Shown here: positions 26,511 to 36,954 of the stretch, one piece after another
Numbering within the stretch: position 1 is the first letter of the stretch
Layout: every line of letters starts with the position of its first letter
NCBI GenBank assembly: GCA_016722295.1
Contig: JADKGL010000029.1
Location: forward strand, 248,001 to 312,000
Length of the DNA: 64,000 nt
Origin: Saprospiraceae bacterium
Lineage (GTDB): Bacteria > Bacteroidota > Bacteroidia > Chitinophagales > Saprospiraceae
Direction: 5' to 3'
Translations under genes and position numbers: made by a program
The notes under the pieces: generated by a model
The model's input: only the letters and a program-made list of their open reading frames with translations
Database searches by the model: none
Told to the model about the DNA's origin: nothing

Positions 26511-26990
26511 ATGAAAAAAATCTTTTTGCTTCCTATAGCTATGTTTTTGTGCACTTTACATATTAATGCACAGGTTAATATAATAAGTTCAATCGAATCT
26601 GGTAATTCAAAACAGTTGATGTCTTGGATCTCTGATGGCCATGATGTCAATACACCAGTTGAAGTAAAAGGAGTAAAAATGAATATTCTGTCACTTGCTG
26701 CTAAAATGGGAAATCCAGAAATGGTAGATGTATTACTCAAGAAAGGAGCAAATGCAAAAGCTAAGACAGATAATGTAGATGCATTAATGTATGCCGCTGA
26801 AAGCGGTAACAAAGAAGTTGTCAATCTATTGATACAAGCAGGTGCAGATGTGACATTAGAAAGAGCAGACGGTATGACTGCGAAAGACCTTGCTGTGAAT
26901 AAAGGCAACAAAGAAGTAGCCAATATCCTCGCGGAGGAAATGAATAATAAAATCCAAGCAGCTCGAATGGCTCGAGCTAAGAAAAAGTAA
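26511..26990 (+). CDS. Secreted ankyrin-repeat protein
   Basis: The 159-residue protein has a clear signal peptide (MKKIFLLPIAMFLCTLHINA) followed by three to four ankyrin repeats. NILSLAAKMGNPEMVDVLLK and LMYAAESGNKEVVNLLIQAG are the clearest, and the last is LAVNKGNKEVANILAEE. It ends in a short basic tail. Such periplasmic ankyrin proteins mediate protein contacts. Some protect against oxidative stress (AnkB type), but nothing here points to that. It has its own promoter and a terminator at 27017. Confidence 0.88.
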   Translation: MKKIFLLPIAMFLCTLHINAQVNIISSIESGNSKQLMSWISDGHDVNTPVEVKGVKMNILSLAAKMGNPEMVDVLLKKGANAKAKTDNVDALMYAAESGNKEVVNLLIQAGADVTLERADGMTAKDLAVNKGNKEVANILAEEMNNKIQAARMARAKKK

Positions 26991-27016
26991 TTTTGAAATT
27001 TTAAGTTTAATAGACT

Positions 27017-27049
27017 AAAGGGATTCAATGGAATTGGGTCCCTTTTTTT
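27017..27049 (+). terminator. Intrinsic terminator of the ankyrin gene
   Basis: AAAGGGA (27017-27023) pairs with TCCCTTT (27039-27045), and T residues follow. Confidence 0.85.
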
Positions 27050-27099
27050 GTTTATATAACTCTATTGAATCGGCAGGTTTTAGAATCTAATTAGTGTTG

Positions 27100-27420
27100 C
27101 TTAAGACATAAATTAGATCTTTTTCAACAGCCTAATACTATTAATTAGTTAAAAATTGGTAAAGCCTTGTACCCAATATAGAATTTAAATTCTGTTTTGC
27201 GCAGCAAAAATCCTTTGAATGAAAGAGTGGTGCGAAGCAACTGAGTAAACGATTTCACTTAATTGCAAAAGAACTGTCCAATTCTTTGGAAAGCCGGTGC
27301 CCTTTTTTTTAGTTCGTTTTCTTTGGATGAACGACAGGCTATCTAGTGATAAAAAATCACTCAATATAAAAAAACTCGCCTTGCAAAAACAAGACAAGTT
27401 TTTATCAAGATTATATTTTA
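27100..27420. repeat. Direct repeat copy 1 (about 330 bp)
   Basis: This non-coding segment is repeated at an offset of 335-338 bp. Shared landmarks include TTAGATCTTTTTCAAC, TGAATGAAAGAGTGGTG, GAACTGTCCAAT, TTCGTTTTCTTTGGATGAAC and TTATCAAGATTATATTTTA. Copies differ by many substitutions and small indels, so the duplication is not recent. A short ORF inside (27185-27397, minus) is not supported as a gene. Confidence 0.8.
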
Positions 27421-27437
27421 AATTTAATTAGGGTCTG

Positions 27438-27757
27438 CTCAATAAGTAAGTTAGATCTTTTTCAACTGCAAAGTCATATATAAATTCGTTAAGAATTGGC
27501 AAAACCTTGTAGCCAATTTAGAATTTATTTTACGGTTTTGCGTAGCAAAAATGCTATGAATGAAAGAGTGGTGTGAAGCAATCAAGTGAACGATTTTTAT
27601 CGATAACGAAAGAACTGTCCAATCCTATGGACAGCCAGTGCCCTTTATTTTAATTCGTTTTCTTTGGATGAACGACAAGCTTTCTAGTGAATCATTAGAT
27701 ATAAAAAAAACTCGCCCTGCAAAACAAAGCGAGTTTTTATCAAGATTATATTTTACT
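27438..27757. repeat. Direct repeat copy 2 (about 330 bp)
   Basis: The second copy of the repeat directly follows the first and ends just before the porV stop. It carries an intact hairpin at its right end. The 26991-27762 gap otherwise holds only the ankyrin terminator. I recognise no insertion-sequence ends. Confidence 0.8.
27703..27739. terminator. Bidirectional hairpin terminator downstream of porV
   Basis: ACTCGC (27710-27715) pairs with GCGAGT (27729-27734). It is flanked by an A-run on the left and a T-run on the right, so it can act in both directions. It most plausibly ends the minus-strand porV transcript. Copy 1 has a degenerate form of the same hairpin. Confidence 0.75.
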
Positions 27758-27762
27758 TATTA

Positions 27763-28972
27763 TTAATTATCTTTTTCTGCATTTGCAAAATCAAATAACA
27801 GTGTAAATCGTAGTGTATTCGCTAATGGACTTCTATTGTTGTTAGTCGGCACTAAATAAGATAAATTTAATCCAAACACATTATACTTTACACCACAACC
27901 TAGTGTCAAAAACTTACGATTTCCTTTTAATGCATGTTCATTAAAATATCCCATTCGCACTGCAAACTGCTTATCATACCAATATTCTAATGCTAAAGTC
28001 CACATCACTTCTTGCAACTCTTCTGTAAATCCTCCAGGAGCATCACCAAATGATCCTAGCATTCCTTCAAACAAAGCCTTTTCTCTGTAATCTGCAATAC
28101 CATTGTTATTAGGATCATAATGTTGAATCACCAGGTGGAATTGGAGAAGGTACCATGAATTTATTTACTTCACCGATGAGGTTTAATGAATTGTAATCAT
28201 CGAAGTTCATTTCATAATTAGCTCCAATACTCAAGTTAGTAGGTATAAAGTCCTTTGTTAAATTCTTAACATAAGTGACTTTAGATCCAATATTAGTTAT
28301 TGCTAGACCTAGATTTAAGTAATTTCTTCTTCCACTTTGACCAAGTGAGGTTCTATAAAATGTACCAATATCAGCGCCAAAAGACTTAGCGGATGTCACT
28401 TGATTCGTACCTACTGTCCTTCCCGAAGCCAAGTTTGAATAGGCAAATTTTGCAGATAAACTAGCTGAGAATTTTTCGGACAACTTTCGAGAATAAGCTA
28501 AGTTTAACTCCAATTCATTGGGTTTTCCAGTTCCAAGGTCCATTCCATTTTCATCGCGAAATTCAATTTCTCCTAATGAAAAATAACGTATTCCTCCTCC
28601 AACGGACTGATTATTATCGATTTTTTTAAATCCTGTAAGATAAAATAAATAGATATCATCAATCCCAAGATTTCGCAACCACGGGGAGTATGTCGCTGCA
28701 ATACCCATATCATTTTCAGAAAAGGCAAGTCTTGCAGCATTGTGATGCATTGCATTAGGATCTGGAGATAATGCTGTCCCTGCATCTCCCAATGCGCCTG
28801 ATCTTGCATCAGGATTTATGCGTAAGAATGGCAATGCGGTTAATATTGTATTGGATATACATTCTCCAGTATTTGCATCGATGATACATTTTTTAAATGG
28901 GCTCCAAAATTGAGCTGTTGAATATGTGGAGCTTAGAACAAGGCTAAGTAATGCTAAGAATATTTTTTGCAT
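27763..28972 (-). CDS. porV: Type IX secretion outer-membrane protein PorV (LptO), one frameshift
   Basis: PorV is an outer-membrane beta-barrel that shuttles type IX cargo from the translocon to the attachment complex with PorU. The signal peptide (about residues 1-20) is followed by FLRINPDARSGALGDAGTA, the hallmark of the family, with MHHNAARLAF close behind. The frame ends at 28115, and the C-terminal barrel (from IQHYDPNNNGIADYREKALF to a terminal LRFTLLFDF strand) continues in another frame to 27763. One indel near 28120-28135 therefore splits an otherwise normal protein of about 402 residues. Because the system is normally essential for secretion, an assembly error is likelier than inactivation. 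It lies downstream of porU in the same direction. Confidence 0.9.
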
Positions 28973-29070
28973 GAACTGTGGTAAATTTTGGCAAAACTAA
29001 TAAAGATATTATAAATATCTATATGTATTAGATATTTCATCTACTATTAATCGTAAAAAAGCTATTTTTA

Positions 29071-32000
29071 TTATTTTAATTTGACTAATTTCTGGTAATC
29101 GCTGCTTTTTTTGATTTTTTGACCAGCTATTTCAGCATTTAGTTTAATTTGATAGATATAGACTCCATTGGCTAAAGCACTGCCAAAATCATCTGTTCCA
29201 TCCCATGTGATTCCAGTAATTCGATTCCCATTACTTCGTAGTGTTTTTTGAATCGTCTTAACTAATTTTCCGCTTAAAGTTGAGATATAGATACTGGCCG
29301 TCATTTCAGCATTCGTCAGATTGGTTTCAAATTGAAATTCAGTTGAAGTAAAGAATGGATTTGGATAATTCAATACTTGCTTTAATTCGATTTGGTCGTC
29401 ATCGAGAATGTAAAATTCTATATCTGCTTGTCCCATTTTATTGGATATATCCCAAGCTGTGAGACTCAATGTATGTTTTCCCACATTCAATTTGTTTAGA
29501 GGAAACAGGATTTCACCTTGTCTAGAATCGTTCAATTTTGACTTAAAATAATTATTTAAAATGATTGGATTTTGACCATCGCCATCCAATACTGCTGTGA
29601 CGTCATGACCTATACTGTTTCCAGAAATATTAATACCCAAATCATCAGATAATTTGGCAAACAGCTTTGGACTTTCATTCGTGATGCCACCATTAACGAA
29701 TGCATCGTCATTGATAAATAGTTTGACAATCGGAGGTGAATCGTCCTTAATTGAATCTTTAGAAACACCACCTATTATAAATCCATCAGAATAGCTTGCT
29801 GCATCGGCATCTTTTAGATTTGAAGCATATAAACTTATTTTACCTTGTCCATATTCATAATTGATATCTTTTGGAATGATAAATGAAAACTCCCATTCTC
29901 CATTTGTTACTGCACTAGATCCCTTAAAAATAATATTCTTTTGAATATTGTAAGTGAATGGGCTACTACTTGGATCATTGCCTTTTGTTTTCAATGTGAT
30001 CTCCTTATCAAAGATGGTTGCAGATAGCTCCCCATTGAAAGAACTTAATTTATTTCCAAGCTCATCTTTGACATATCCCTTGATCGTCATTCTCTCAAGT
30101 GCCTTAAATGTATCTTGTACAGAAGACAAAGGTTTGTTATTAATTGAAGTAATAGCATGAGAATAATCTGGGTAGGCTAAGGTTAAAGACGGATCTCCAA
30201 ATAACATGAATTTTCTTGAATTTAATTTTATACCTCCTGAAGAATTTTCATTTTTTGCAGATGTAAGTATCTCTCCAATTGTTTGATATCTTTTGCCAAT
30301 TTTTTCATAAAGTTTGTTGTGAACCGCTCTTGTCAAATGATAATTATCATCAGAATACACTGCACGAACAGTAGAAAATAAGGCAATTGCTCCCGATTTA
30401 TTATGCACTGCATATTCTCCAGCATTGGTGATGCTTGGATCGTCAAATGCATTGAAAGAACAGGTTGCTGTAACCATCAATGGAAGTCTATATGCATTAT
30501 CCCATCTACGAATATCATCGTCGAGTAACACTCTTTCTTGAGCTAATCCTGTAGGTCCTCCGTGTCCCATATAACTTAGTGTTAGGGCACCCTGGAAGAC
30601 TGATGCATTGATGGCTTTCGTAGCTCCTGGATATCGCTCTCCTCCTGGAGTAGTTACTTGGTCAAAAGCATCGAAATAAATTTTTTGTAAATTAGGAATT
30701 TTTGTGCTTGTTTCATCTGCAATTGATTCTATTTGACTCAAATGCACATTTCCATCTTCATCATCAGAGGCAAATATCATATTTAATCTCCAATCACCTA
30801 ACGATTCTGGTGCTAGATCATATTGGATAATTTTATCGACTTGATTTTTCGCTTCTTCTTCATTGCGACATAGCAATCGTCCAACTGAGACATCCATCAA
30901 CCCAACTAGATCTGCACCTTCAGTATCATCGAGCAGTGCATAATAATCATCTGTAGGAAAGCCATTAATCGGATTATATGATTCTAAAGTTTCATAGGTT
31001 GGTACAAAACTTTCATTGTCCACTCTTTGGTCTATATGTCTGAAATCATATGAGCCATCGCCAAAGAGAAGTAAATATTTATAATTGGGTGATCTTGTGT
31101 AAACCATACGAGAAAAATCTCTTAATCCTGTTGGATCATCCGCACCAGATGAAAATTCATTATACACTTTTGTGATATCGACTGCTTCAACTTTAAATTT
31201 TGAAAAATCTTCTCTGTGTTTTTTTAGTCGTAAGGCTTCAGATTTAAATTTAGGATGATAAACGATGATAAGATCTGCATCAGTGATGCTATGTAAATTT
31301 TGATTCTCTACTTTCGAGACAAATTCAGGAGCTGAGAAATTTCCTTGGTCATTGAATAAAATGTAACTGTTGTATTGATCTAACGTGTTGTCATTAAATT
31401 GAATTGTATTATTTGAATATGCAAAATTAATTGCTTTTGCATTGTGAAAATCATTGATTTTCCATAAGGTCAATTTACTTTCTGCGGATCCAATTCTAAA
31501 GCTTGTTTGTGCATTTTTTGATGCCGAAGGATCAAATAAGTGTAAAGGTTTGTTCGTATAATTAGAAGCTGTTGTAGCACTTAGCTGAATGAAATCTAAC
31601 CATCCTTCATATGAAATACTACCGTTCACTTTAGGCTCAACAGAGACATTTATTTTATCAGTCGTAGCTTTCGCTTCTAAGGCAAAGTAAATGTCTGCAG
31701 CAATAGTTGCCGTACAATCATCTAAACTAACTCCATGCAAAATTCTAGTTTCTTGAGCTGAATTGCATTTTACTACTAAATTTGAACTCGAAGATGATCT
31801 TGCAACAAAGGCTCCACTTACGTAAATCTTCGAATCTGGAATTATTCCAGGAAAAGTAAATTCATCAGCAAAATCAAAAACTCTTGTTGGGCTTACACTT
31901 TCTCCAACCCAAGATTGCCCTGTGCCATGATTACATGAATTAAAATCTAATATATTTAAAAGATCTTTTTCATGTCGTTTACTAGTAAAATTTGTGTTTG

Positions 32001-32886
32001 AAATTGGAAAAGTTCCCGGTATAGATGGCAATTGTCCAATACGTTTACCATTAGTTGAATTAATTTTTATGAAATAATATGCTTTGGTTGAATAAATATT
32101 TTTCGCATAATCAAAATCTTGTTTGCTTGAATTGTATTCAAGTCTATCAGGTCCTTTTGCGTAAAAGAAAATTTGATCAGTAGCATTAAATACACCATCA
32201 TTTTCTCCAGAAATCCATATTGATAATTCTTCAAGATCATCGATTCGATTGGCAGCATTACTTTCGGGAAGCATACCAGATCCATTGCCGTAAATTGAGA
32301 TTTTTCTAGGATCTAGAGTACTTAGATTTAAATTTAAATTTTTTTCAAGAAAATTTTTATCTATTTTGTAAATACCAGTTTCAGTGATTGATATCTTATA
32401 TAGTTCCCCATCTGCTAAGACTGATTTTAATTTGAACGGTGGAGGAGGAGGGGAATATTGTATTGAATTGGATAGTACTACTTTAATTTCATAATCAACT
32501 AATCTTTCAATTCGACCATTATTTTTTCTAAACGTTTCAATTTCTACCCAAGCTTTCGCTTGCTTGTTTTCAAAATAGATACCATGTTTTAGTTTGAACT
32601 CATCGGAAACTTTTATAAGTTTATTCGGAAGGTCTACAACTTCAATTTTTGTAGGAATGAGCTCAACTTGAAGCTGACCATTAGATGCAAGTTTAATTTG
32701 TTTACTTAGAATAGGGATTGAAGTCCTATCGTCGCAATATTGAGCTCCAAGAAAACTTGGATTCTTACTATCAGAAGTATTTTGCTTACTAGAATTCCAA
32801 ATTAATGTACCTTTGAGACTATATGATTCTTGGCAAATACCTATTTGTAAGCATAATAGTAAGAAAGTGATAATGTAATATTTCAT
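29071..32886 (-). CDS. porU: Type IX secretion sortase PorU (C25 peptidase family)
   Basis: The 1,271-residue outer-membrane sortase cleaves C-terminal sorting domains of secreted proteins and attaches them to the surface. It has a signal peptide and a long beta-rich N-terminal region. The gingipain-like C25 catalytic domain (about residues 530-880) has the active-site His in SYMGHGGPTG and Cys in MVTATCSFNAF, plus LLLFGDGSYDFRH. A C-terminal type A sorting-like domain (from VLNYPNPFF to QKLVKLK) completes it, as in other PorU proteins. It is divergent from the porP-like gene (88 bp) and followed by porV, a widely conserved arrangement. Confidence 0.95.
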   Translation of the reverse strand: MKYYIITFLLLCLQIGICQESYSLKGTLIWNSSKQNTSDSKNPSFLGAQYCDDRTSIPILSKQIKLASNGQLQVELIPTKIEVVDLPNKLIKVSDEFKLKHGIYFENKQAKAWVEIETFRKNNGRIERLVDYEIKVVLSNSIQYSPPPPPFKLKSVLADGELYKISITETGIYKIDKNFLEKNLNLNLSTLDPRKISIYGNGSGMLPESNAANRIDDLEELSIWISGENDGVFNATDQIFFYAKGPDRLEYNSSKQDFDYAKNIYSTKAYYFIKINSTNGKRIGQLPSIPGTFPISNTNFTSKRHEKDLLNILDFNSCNHGTGQSWVGESVSPTRVFDFADEFTFPGIIPDSKIYVSGAFVARSSSSSNLVVKCNSAQETRILHGVSLDDCTATIAADIYFALEAKATTDKINVSVEPKVNGSISYEGWLDFIQLSATTASNYTNKPLHLFDPSASKNAQTSFRIGSAESKLTLWKINDFHNAKAINFAYSNNTIQFNDNTLDQYNSYILFNDQGNFSAPEFVSKVENQNLHSITDADLIIVYHPKFKSEALRLKKHREDFSKFKVEAVDITKVYNEFSSGADDPTGLRDFSRMVYTRSPNYKYLLLFGDGSYDFRHIDQRVDNESFVPTYETLESYNPINGFPTDDYYALLDDTEGADLVGLMDVSVGRLLCRNEEEAKNQVDKIIQYDLAPESLGDWRLNMIFASDDEDGNVHLSQIESIADETSTKIPNLQKIYFDAFDQVTTPGGERYPGATKAINASVFQGALTLSYMGHGGPTGLAQERVLLDDDIRRWDNAYRLPLMVTATCSFNAFDDPSITNAGEYAVHNKSGAIALFSTVRAVYSDDNYHLTRAVHNKLYEKIGKRYQTIGEILTSAKNENSSGGIKLNSRKFMLFGDPSLTLAYPDYSHAITSINNKPLSSVQDTFKALERMTIKGYVKDELGNKLSSFNGELSATIFDKEITLKTKGNDPSSSPFTYNIQKNIIFKGSSAVTNGEWEFSFIIPKDINYEYGQGKISLYASNLKDADAASYSDGFIIGGVSKDSIKDDSPPIVKLFINDDAFVNGGITNESPKLFAKLSDDLGINISGNSIGHDVTAVLDGDGQNPIILNNYFKSKLNDSRQGEILFPLNKLNVGKHTLSLTAWDISNKMGQADIEFYILDDDQIELKQVLNYPNPFFTSTEFQFETNLTNAEMTASIYISTLSGKLVKTIQKTLRSNGNRITGITWDGTDDFGSALANGVYIYQIKLNAEIAGQKIKKSSDYQKLVKLK

Positions 32887-32974
32887 TTTAAATATGGATT
32901 AGTTATGTATTATTATATCAAAGGCAAGTATATCTATTTTTATTATGAAAACGTTAAAATGGTAGACATATTTT

Positions 32975-34000
32975 ATGAAAGTTAGAGAAAAATCATATTT
33001 GAGCAATTTATATATAGTCATTTTTAGTGTTTTGTTCGGCGCTGTAAATGCGCAAGATCCTATTTTTTCGCAGTATTTTGCAAGTCCAATACATTTGAAT
33101 CCTGCATTTACGGGATTGAGTGAGGCTCCTCGTTTTGGATTGAATTATCGAAATCAATTGCCTTTATTTGGTAGCTACAGGACCTATGTGACATATAGTG
33201 CCACTTATGATCAATATTTTGAAAGTCTGAAATCAGGATTTGGAATCCAACTATTGTCAGATGAAGCTGGTGAAGGGATATTGAAAAACAATAAAGTAGC
33301 ATTGCTATATGGTTATCGAATTCCTATGTTGCGAAAAGGTCATTACCTCAAAGGCGGGTTAGAATTTGGAATAGTGAACTTTCGGTACGATTGGGATCAG
33401 TTTGTGTTTGGGGATCAAATTCAAGATTTGGAAACTGGTGCTATAGGTCCAGGAGGCACACCATACCCTTCAGATGAGATTAGACCGACCAAAACATCAG
33501 ACAATTATTTTGATATCGGGGCTGGAGCTTTATACTATACGCCAGATTTTTATATAGGACTCTCAGCAAAGCATATCAACACTCCTGAGAATGATATTCT
33601 GAAAATCAATCAAAGCGCCTATGACGGATTGCCAGTTCGGTGGGTTTTCCATGGAGGATTTAACTATTATTTGAGTCGAGATCAAGAAAAGTTTTTAAGT
33701 CCAGCGCTAATGGTAGCAAAGCAATCGAAATTTTTTCAAGTAAATGTTGGAGCAAATTACAATTTTAGCATGCTTTTTGCAGGATTGTGGTATCGCCATA
33801 CTCGGGTTAATTCAGATGCTTTAATCTTTCTTGTAGGATTTCAAAAAGAAAAATGGAAGTTGGGTTATAGTTTTGACTTTACTACTTCTTCTTTAGGAAT
33901 TGAACAAGGAGGAAGTCATGAATTGAGCCTTTTGGTTCAATTAAAGAAGAATCCAAAGAAAAAATCAGTAGTCAGCGACTGTTTTAAGGCATTTCAGTAA
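32975..34000 (+). CDS. PorP/SprF family type IX secretion membrane protein
   Basis: The 341-residue protein has a signal peptide ending at about AVNAQDP. The family start QDPIFSQYFASPIHLNPAFTGL is followed by a beta-barrel ending in an aromatic-rich region (SFDFTTSSLGIEQGGSHELSLLVQLKK). PorP/SprF proteins sit in the outer membrane and help secrete or anchor specific type IX cargo, and genomes carry several paralogues. It is next to porU and upstream of gldJ. The location supports a core role, but which paralogue this is cannot be decided from sequence. Confidence 0.92.
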   Translation: MKVREKSYLSNLYIVIFSVLFGAVNAQDPIFSQYFASPIHLNPAFTGLSEAPRFGLNYRNQLPLFGSYRTYVTYSATYDQYFESLKSGFGIQLLSDEAGEGILKNNKVALLYGYRIPMLRKGHYLKGGLEFGIVNFRYDWDQFVFGDQIQDLETGAIGPGGTPYPSDEIRPTKTSDNYFDIGAGALYYTPDFYIGLSAKHINTPENDILKINQSAYDGLPVRWVFHGGFNYYLSRDQEKFLSPALMVAKQSKFFQVNVGANYNFSMLFAGLWYRHTRVNSDALIFLVGFQKEKWKLGYSFDFTTSSLGIEQGGSHELSLLVQLKKNPKKKSVVSDCFKAFQ

Positions 34001-34020
34001 AAAAATAATTTTCAATGTGC

Positions 34021-34048
34021 TTGAAACAATAAAATTTGTATAATTTTG
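34021..34048 (+). promoter_or_regulatory. Candidate promoter of gldJ
   Basis: TTG (34021-34023), a 17-bp spacer and TAATTTTG (34041-34048) fit the Bacteroidota promoter consensus. The site lies 26 bp upstream of the gldJ start. Confidence 0.55.
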
Positions 34049-34073
34049 TTTTTTATTAAAAGATAGTAGTAGG

Positions 34074-35582
34074 ATGAATTTCAAAATCATTTCAATGGTT
34101 TTGCTCGTAATGACAGGCTTAGTCATGTCTTGCAGCAAAAAAAATAAAGGTGGAGAATCTTCAGCGACAGGCTGGAAATACAATGATCCAGAATATGGAG
34201 GATTTGAAAAGATTGATTATGCAGGTCAGGCCACTGGACCGAATCTCGTACTCATAGAGGGGGGCACATTTACAATGGGACAGACTGAAGAGGATGTTTC
34301 TTATGAATGGAATAATATCCCACGAAGAGTCACTGTTTCTTCATTTTATATGGATGAGACGGAGGTTACCAACATTAACTATCGCGAATATTTACACTGG
34401 CTAAATCGTGTATATGTTTCATATTCAGATGTTTATAAGAAAGCTTTACCAGATACATTAGTATGGCGTGAAGAATTAGCTTATAACGAGCCTTTTGTTG
34501 AAACATACTTCAGGTTTCCATCATACGATGAATATCCAGTAGTTGGTGTGAACTGGCTTCAAGCAAATGAGTTCTGCAAGTGGAGAACTGATCGTGTAAA
34601 CGAAATGATTTTGATCGAAAAAGGTATTTTTAATCCGAATCCACAGCAAGTGGATAATGATAATTTCAATACTAAAGCCTATTTATCTGGTCAATATCAA
34701 GGCAATGTTCGCAAAGGATTACCGGATTTATCATCACAAAACGGTGGTGAAAGACCTGTAAAATTTGAAGATGGTATTTTATTACCAGAATATCGTTTGC
34801 CTACAGAAGCTGAATGGGAGTATGCAGCTTTGGCTTTGATCGGAAAACAATCTGAGAATAAAGATGAATTGATTACAGATCGCCGTATTTATCCATGGGA
34901 TGGCAATACTGTTCGATATAAAAGAAGAGATAAGTCAATGGGTAATATCCTTGCGAACTTCAAAAGAGATAAGGGAGATTATATGGGTATGGCTGGAAAG
35001 TTGAATGACCATGCGCATATCACAGCACCTGTTCGTACTTCTTGGCCTAATGATTTTGGATTATACCATATGGCTGGAAACGTTTCAGAATGGACTTTCG
35101 ACGTATTTAGACCGTTGACAGCTACTTCATTGCGAGATGTTGAAAATCATGATTTGAATCCTTTTAGAGGAAACGAATTCAAAGAATTAATCTTAGATGA
35201 ATCAGGTAATCCAATTGAAAAAGATAGCTTAGGAAGATTACAGTATCAATTACAAAATGATTCTTTATTGATCAATCGTGAAAACTACAATAAGAATGAA
35301 GTTAAAGATTATTTTGATGATGATGACGATGCTATTGAATATGCTTATGGTAAATATTCATTGATTAATAAAAAATCAAGAGTTATCAAAGGTGGCTCAT
35401 GGGCTGACAGATTATTTTTCTTATCACCTGGTGCTAGAAGATTTAAAGATGAAGATAAATCAGATCGTACGCTTGGATTTAGATGTGCTATGACTAGAAC
35501 AGGAGGTCCTGAAGGAAATGATGACGCAGGAGGTCTTGAGTTCAAGAGAAAGCAACCAAAGCAAAAGAGAAGTTATAAATAA
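34074..35582 (+). CDS. gldJ: Gliding motility lipoprotein GldJ
   Basis: The 502-residue outer-membrane lipoprotein has the lipobox VMSCSKKN near residue 20 and a formylglycine-generating-enzyme-like fold. GGTFTMGQTEEDV, FYMDETEVTNINYREYLHWL, VVGVNWLQANEFCKWRTDRVNE, YRLPTEAEWEYAA and VIKGGSWADRLFF are the fold landmarks. The pattern (TGWKYNDPEYGGF, YKKALPDTLVWREELAYNEP) fits GldJ better than the related GldK. GldJ stabilises the type IX secretion and gliding machinery. The gene is followed by a terminator and then murF, a neighbourhood known from other Bacteroidota. Confidence 0.92.
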   Translation: MNFKIISMVLLVMTGLVMSCSKKNKGGESSATGWKYNDPEYGGFEKIDYAGQATGPNLVLIEGGTFTMGQTEEDVSYEWNNIPRRVTVSSFYMDETEVTNINYREYLHWLNRVYVSYSDVYKKALPDTLVWREELAYNEPFVETYFRFPSYDEYPVVGVNWLQANEFCKWRTDRVNEMILIEKGIFNPNPQQVDNDNFNTKAYLSGQYQGNVRKGLPDLSSQNGGERPVKFEDGILLPEYRLPTEAEWEYAALALIGKQSENKDELITDRRIYPWDGNTVRYKRRDKSMGNILANFKRDKGDYMGMAGKLNDHAHITAPVRTSWPNDFGLYHMAGNVSEWTFDVFRPLTATSLRDVENHDLNPFRGNEFKELILDESGNPIEKDSLGRLQYQLQNDSLLINRENYNKNEVKDYFDDDDDAIEYAYGKYSLINKKSRVIKGGSWADRLFFLSPGARRFKDEDKSDRTLGFRCAMTRTGGPEGNDDAGGLEFKRKQPKQKRSYK

Positions 35583-35603
35583 TTTTTTATAAAATATATC
35601 AAG

Positions 35604-35637
35604 TCCCCATATCTTTTCGATGTGGGGATTTTTTTTT
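35604..35637 (+). terminator. Intrinsic terminator between gldJ and murF
   Basis: TCCCCA (35604-35609) pairs with TGGGGA (35623-35628), and nine T residues follow. Confidence 0.9.
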
Positions 35638-35658
35638 GTAAATGTGAAGAAGTTGAAA

Positions 35659-36954
35659 ATGGATTTGTATAATTTATTTGAGCAATGCAATTATAATTAC
35701 TCCACAGACTCGAGGAAAATTTCAGAGGGTTGTTTATATATTCCATTAAAGGGTGCAAATTTTAATGGAAATGATTTTGTCATTAAAGCAATCCATATGG
35801 GTGCGGCATATGCACTTACTGAAAATATCGAACTCGTAGATAATGTGAAAGTGTTTTTTGTACATGATGGATTGGAAGCCCTTCAGGATATAGCTCGAAT
35901 TCATATTCAAAAACTAAAACCAAAAACAATCGCAATAACAGGTTCAAATGGTAAGACGACTACAAAAGAATTAATCCACAGCATTTTTTCAAATTTCACA
36001 AAAGATGTCATTGCAACAGAGGGAAATTTAAATAATCATATAGGTGTACCTGTTACGATTTTACGATTGAGGCCGCATCATAAATTTGCAATTATAGAAA
36101 TGGGAGCAAATCACCAAGGTGAAATAAAATCACTCTGTGAAATCGCAAATCCAGATTTTGGTGTAATCACGAGTATTGGCAAAGCACATTTAGAAGGATT
36201 TGGAGGAGAAGAAGGTGTAATAAAAGCTAAAATGGAATTGTTCGATTTTTTGCAATACCATAAAGGCGTTTGTTTTTATAATTTGAATGATGCAACTATC
36301 GCTTCAATGTATTTTGATGATAGTAGAAATATTTGCATTGGGAATGATTCTTCGCAATACAAAGGAGTATATTCCCAGTTAGTTCCAGATTTAAAATTTA
36401 AATTATTATTTGGAGCGGATTCAATTGAAATTGAGTCTCCGTTGTTTGGAATCCATAATTTTTACAATGCTTTACTAGCTGCATCAATTGCTCAATATTT
36501 TGAAATTCCTAATGAACTAATTCAAAAGGGAATAAAAGAGTATATCCCTAAAAACATGCGTTCTGAATTTCTGCAAAGAGGAGAAAGTACAATTTTACTA
36601 GATGCTTATAATGCTAATCCTTCAAGCATGAGGCTAGCAATAGAAAGTTTTTCTCAGATGGAAGGGGAAAGTAAATATTTGGTACTAGGAGGAATGGCTG
36701 AGCTCGGAAAATATGAACGGGATGAACATAATAGTTTAATTCAGTTTGTACAGGACTTAGGATTTCAAGATAAGGTTATATTAGTTGGACCTCAATTCAA
36801 AGAGTGCAATGTTCCAAAATCATTTCTATACTTTATGAGAGTAGATGATATGATGTCATGGTTTGATACGAATATTGAAAATAAATCTGTTTCTGTGTTG
36901 ATCAAAGGTTCGCGCTCGATTCAATTAGAAAAATTAATCTATAGATCAATTTGA
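35659..36954 (+). CDS. murF: UDP-MurNAc-tripeptide:D-Ala-D-Ala ligase MurF
   Basis: The 431-residue cytoplasmic ligase adds D-Ala-D-Ala to the peptidoglycan precursor using ATP. The N-terminal substrate domain (STDSRKISEGCLYIPLKG) is followed by the Mur ligase P-loop ITGSNGKTTTKELI, EGNLNNHIGVPVTIL, the MGANHQGEIK motif and the C-terminal LLDAYNANPSSM. I chose the ATG at 35659. The frame is open further upstream but that part overlaps the terminator. It converges on and overlaps by 9 bp the end of the minus-strand protease gene at 36946. Confidence 0.95.
   Translation: MDLYNLFEQCNYNYSTDSRKISEGCLYIPLKGANFNGNDFVIKAIHMGAAYALTENIELVDNVKVFFVHDGLEALQDIARIHIQKLKPKTIAITGSNGKTTTKELIHSIFSNFTKDVIATEGNLNNHIGVPVTILRLRPHHKFAIIEMGANHQGEIKSLCEIANPDFGVITSIGKAHLEGFGGEEGVIKAKMELFDFLQYHKGVCFYNLNDATIASMYFDDSRNICIGNDSSQYKGVYSQLVPDLKFKLLFGADSIEIESPLFGIHNFYNALLAASIAQYFEIPNELIQKGIKEYIPKNMRSEFLQRGESTILLDAYNANPSSMRLAIESFSQMEGESKYLVLGGMAELGKYERDEHNSLIQFVQDLGFQDKVILVGPQFKECNVPKSFLYFMRVDDMMSWFDTNIENKSVSVLIKGSRSIQLEKLIYRSI

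Noticed and set aside
27185..27397. Short minus-strand ORF in the tandem repeat
   Set aside because: It lies in a non-coding repeat, has low-complexity basic content and is not kept in the second copy.
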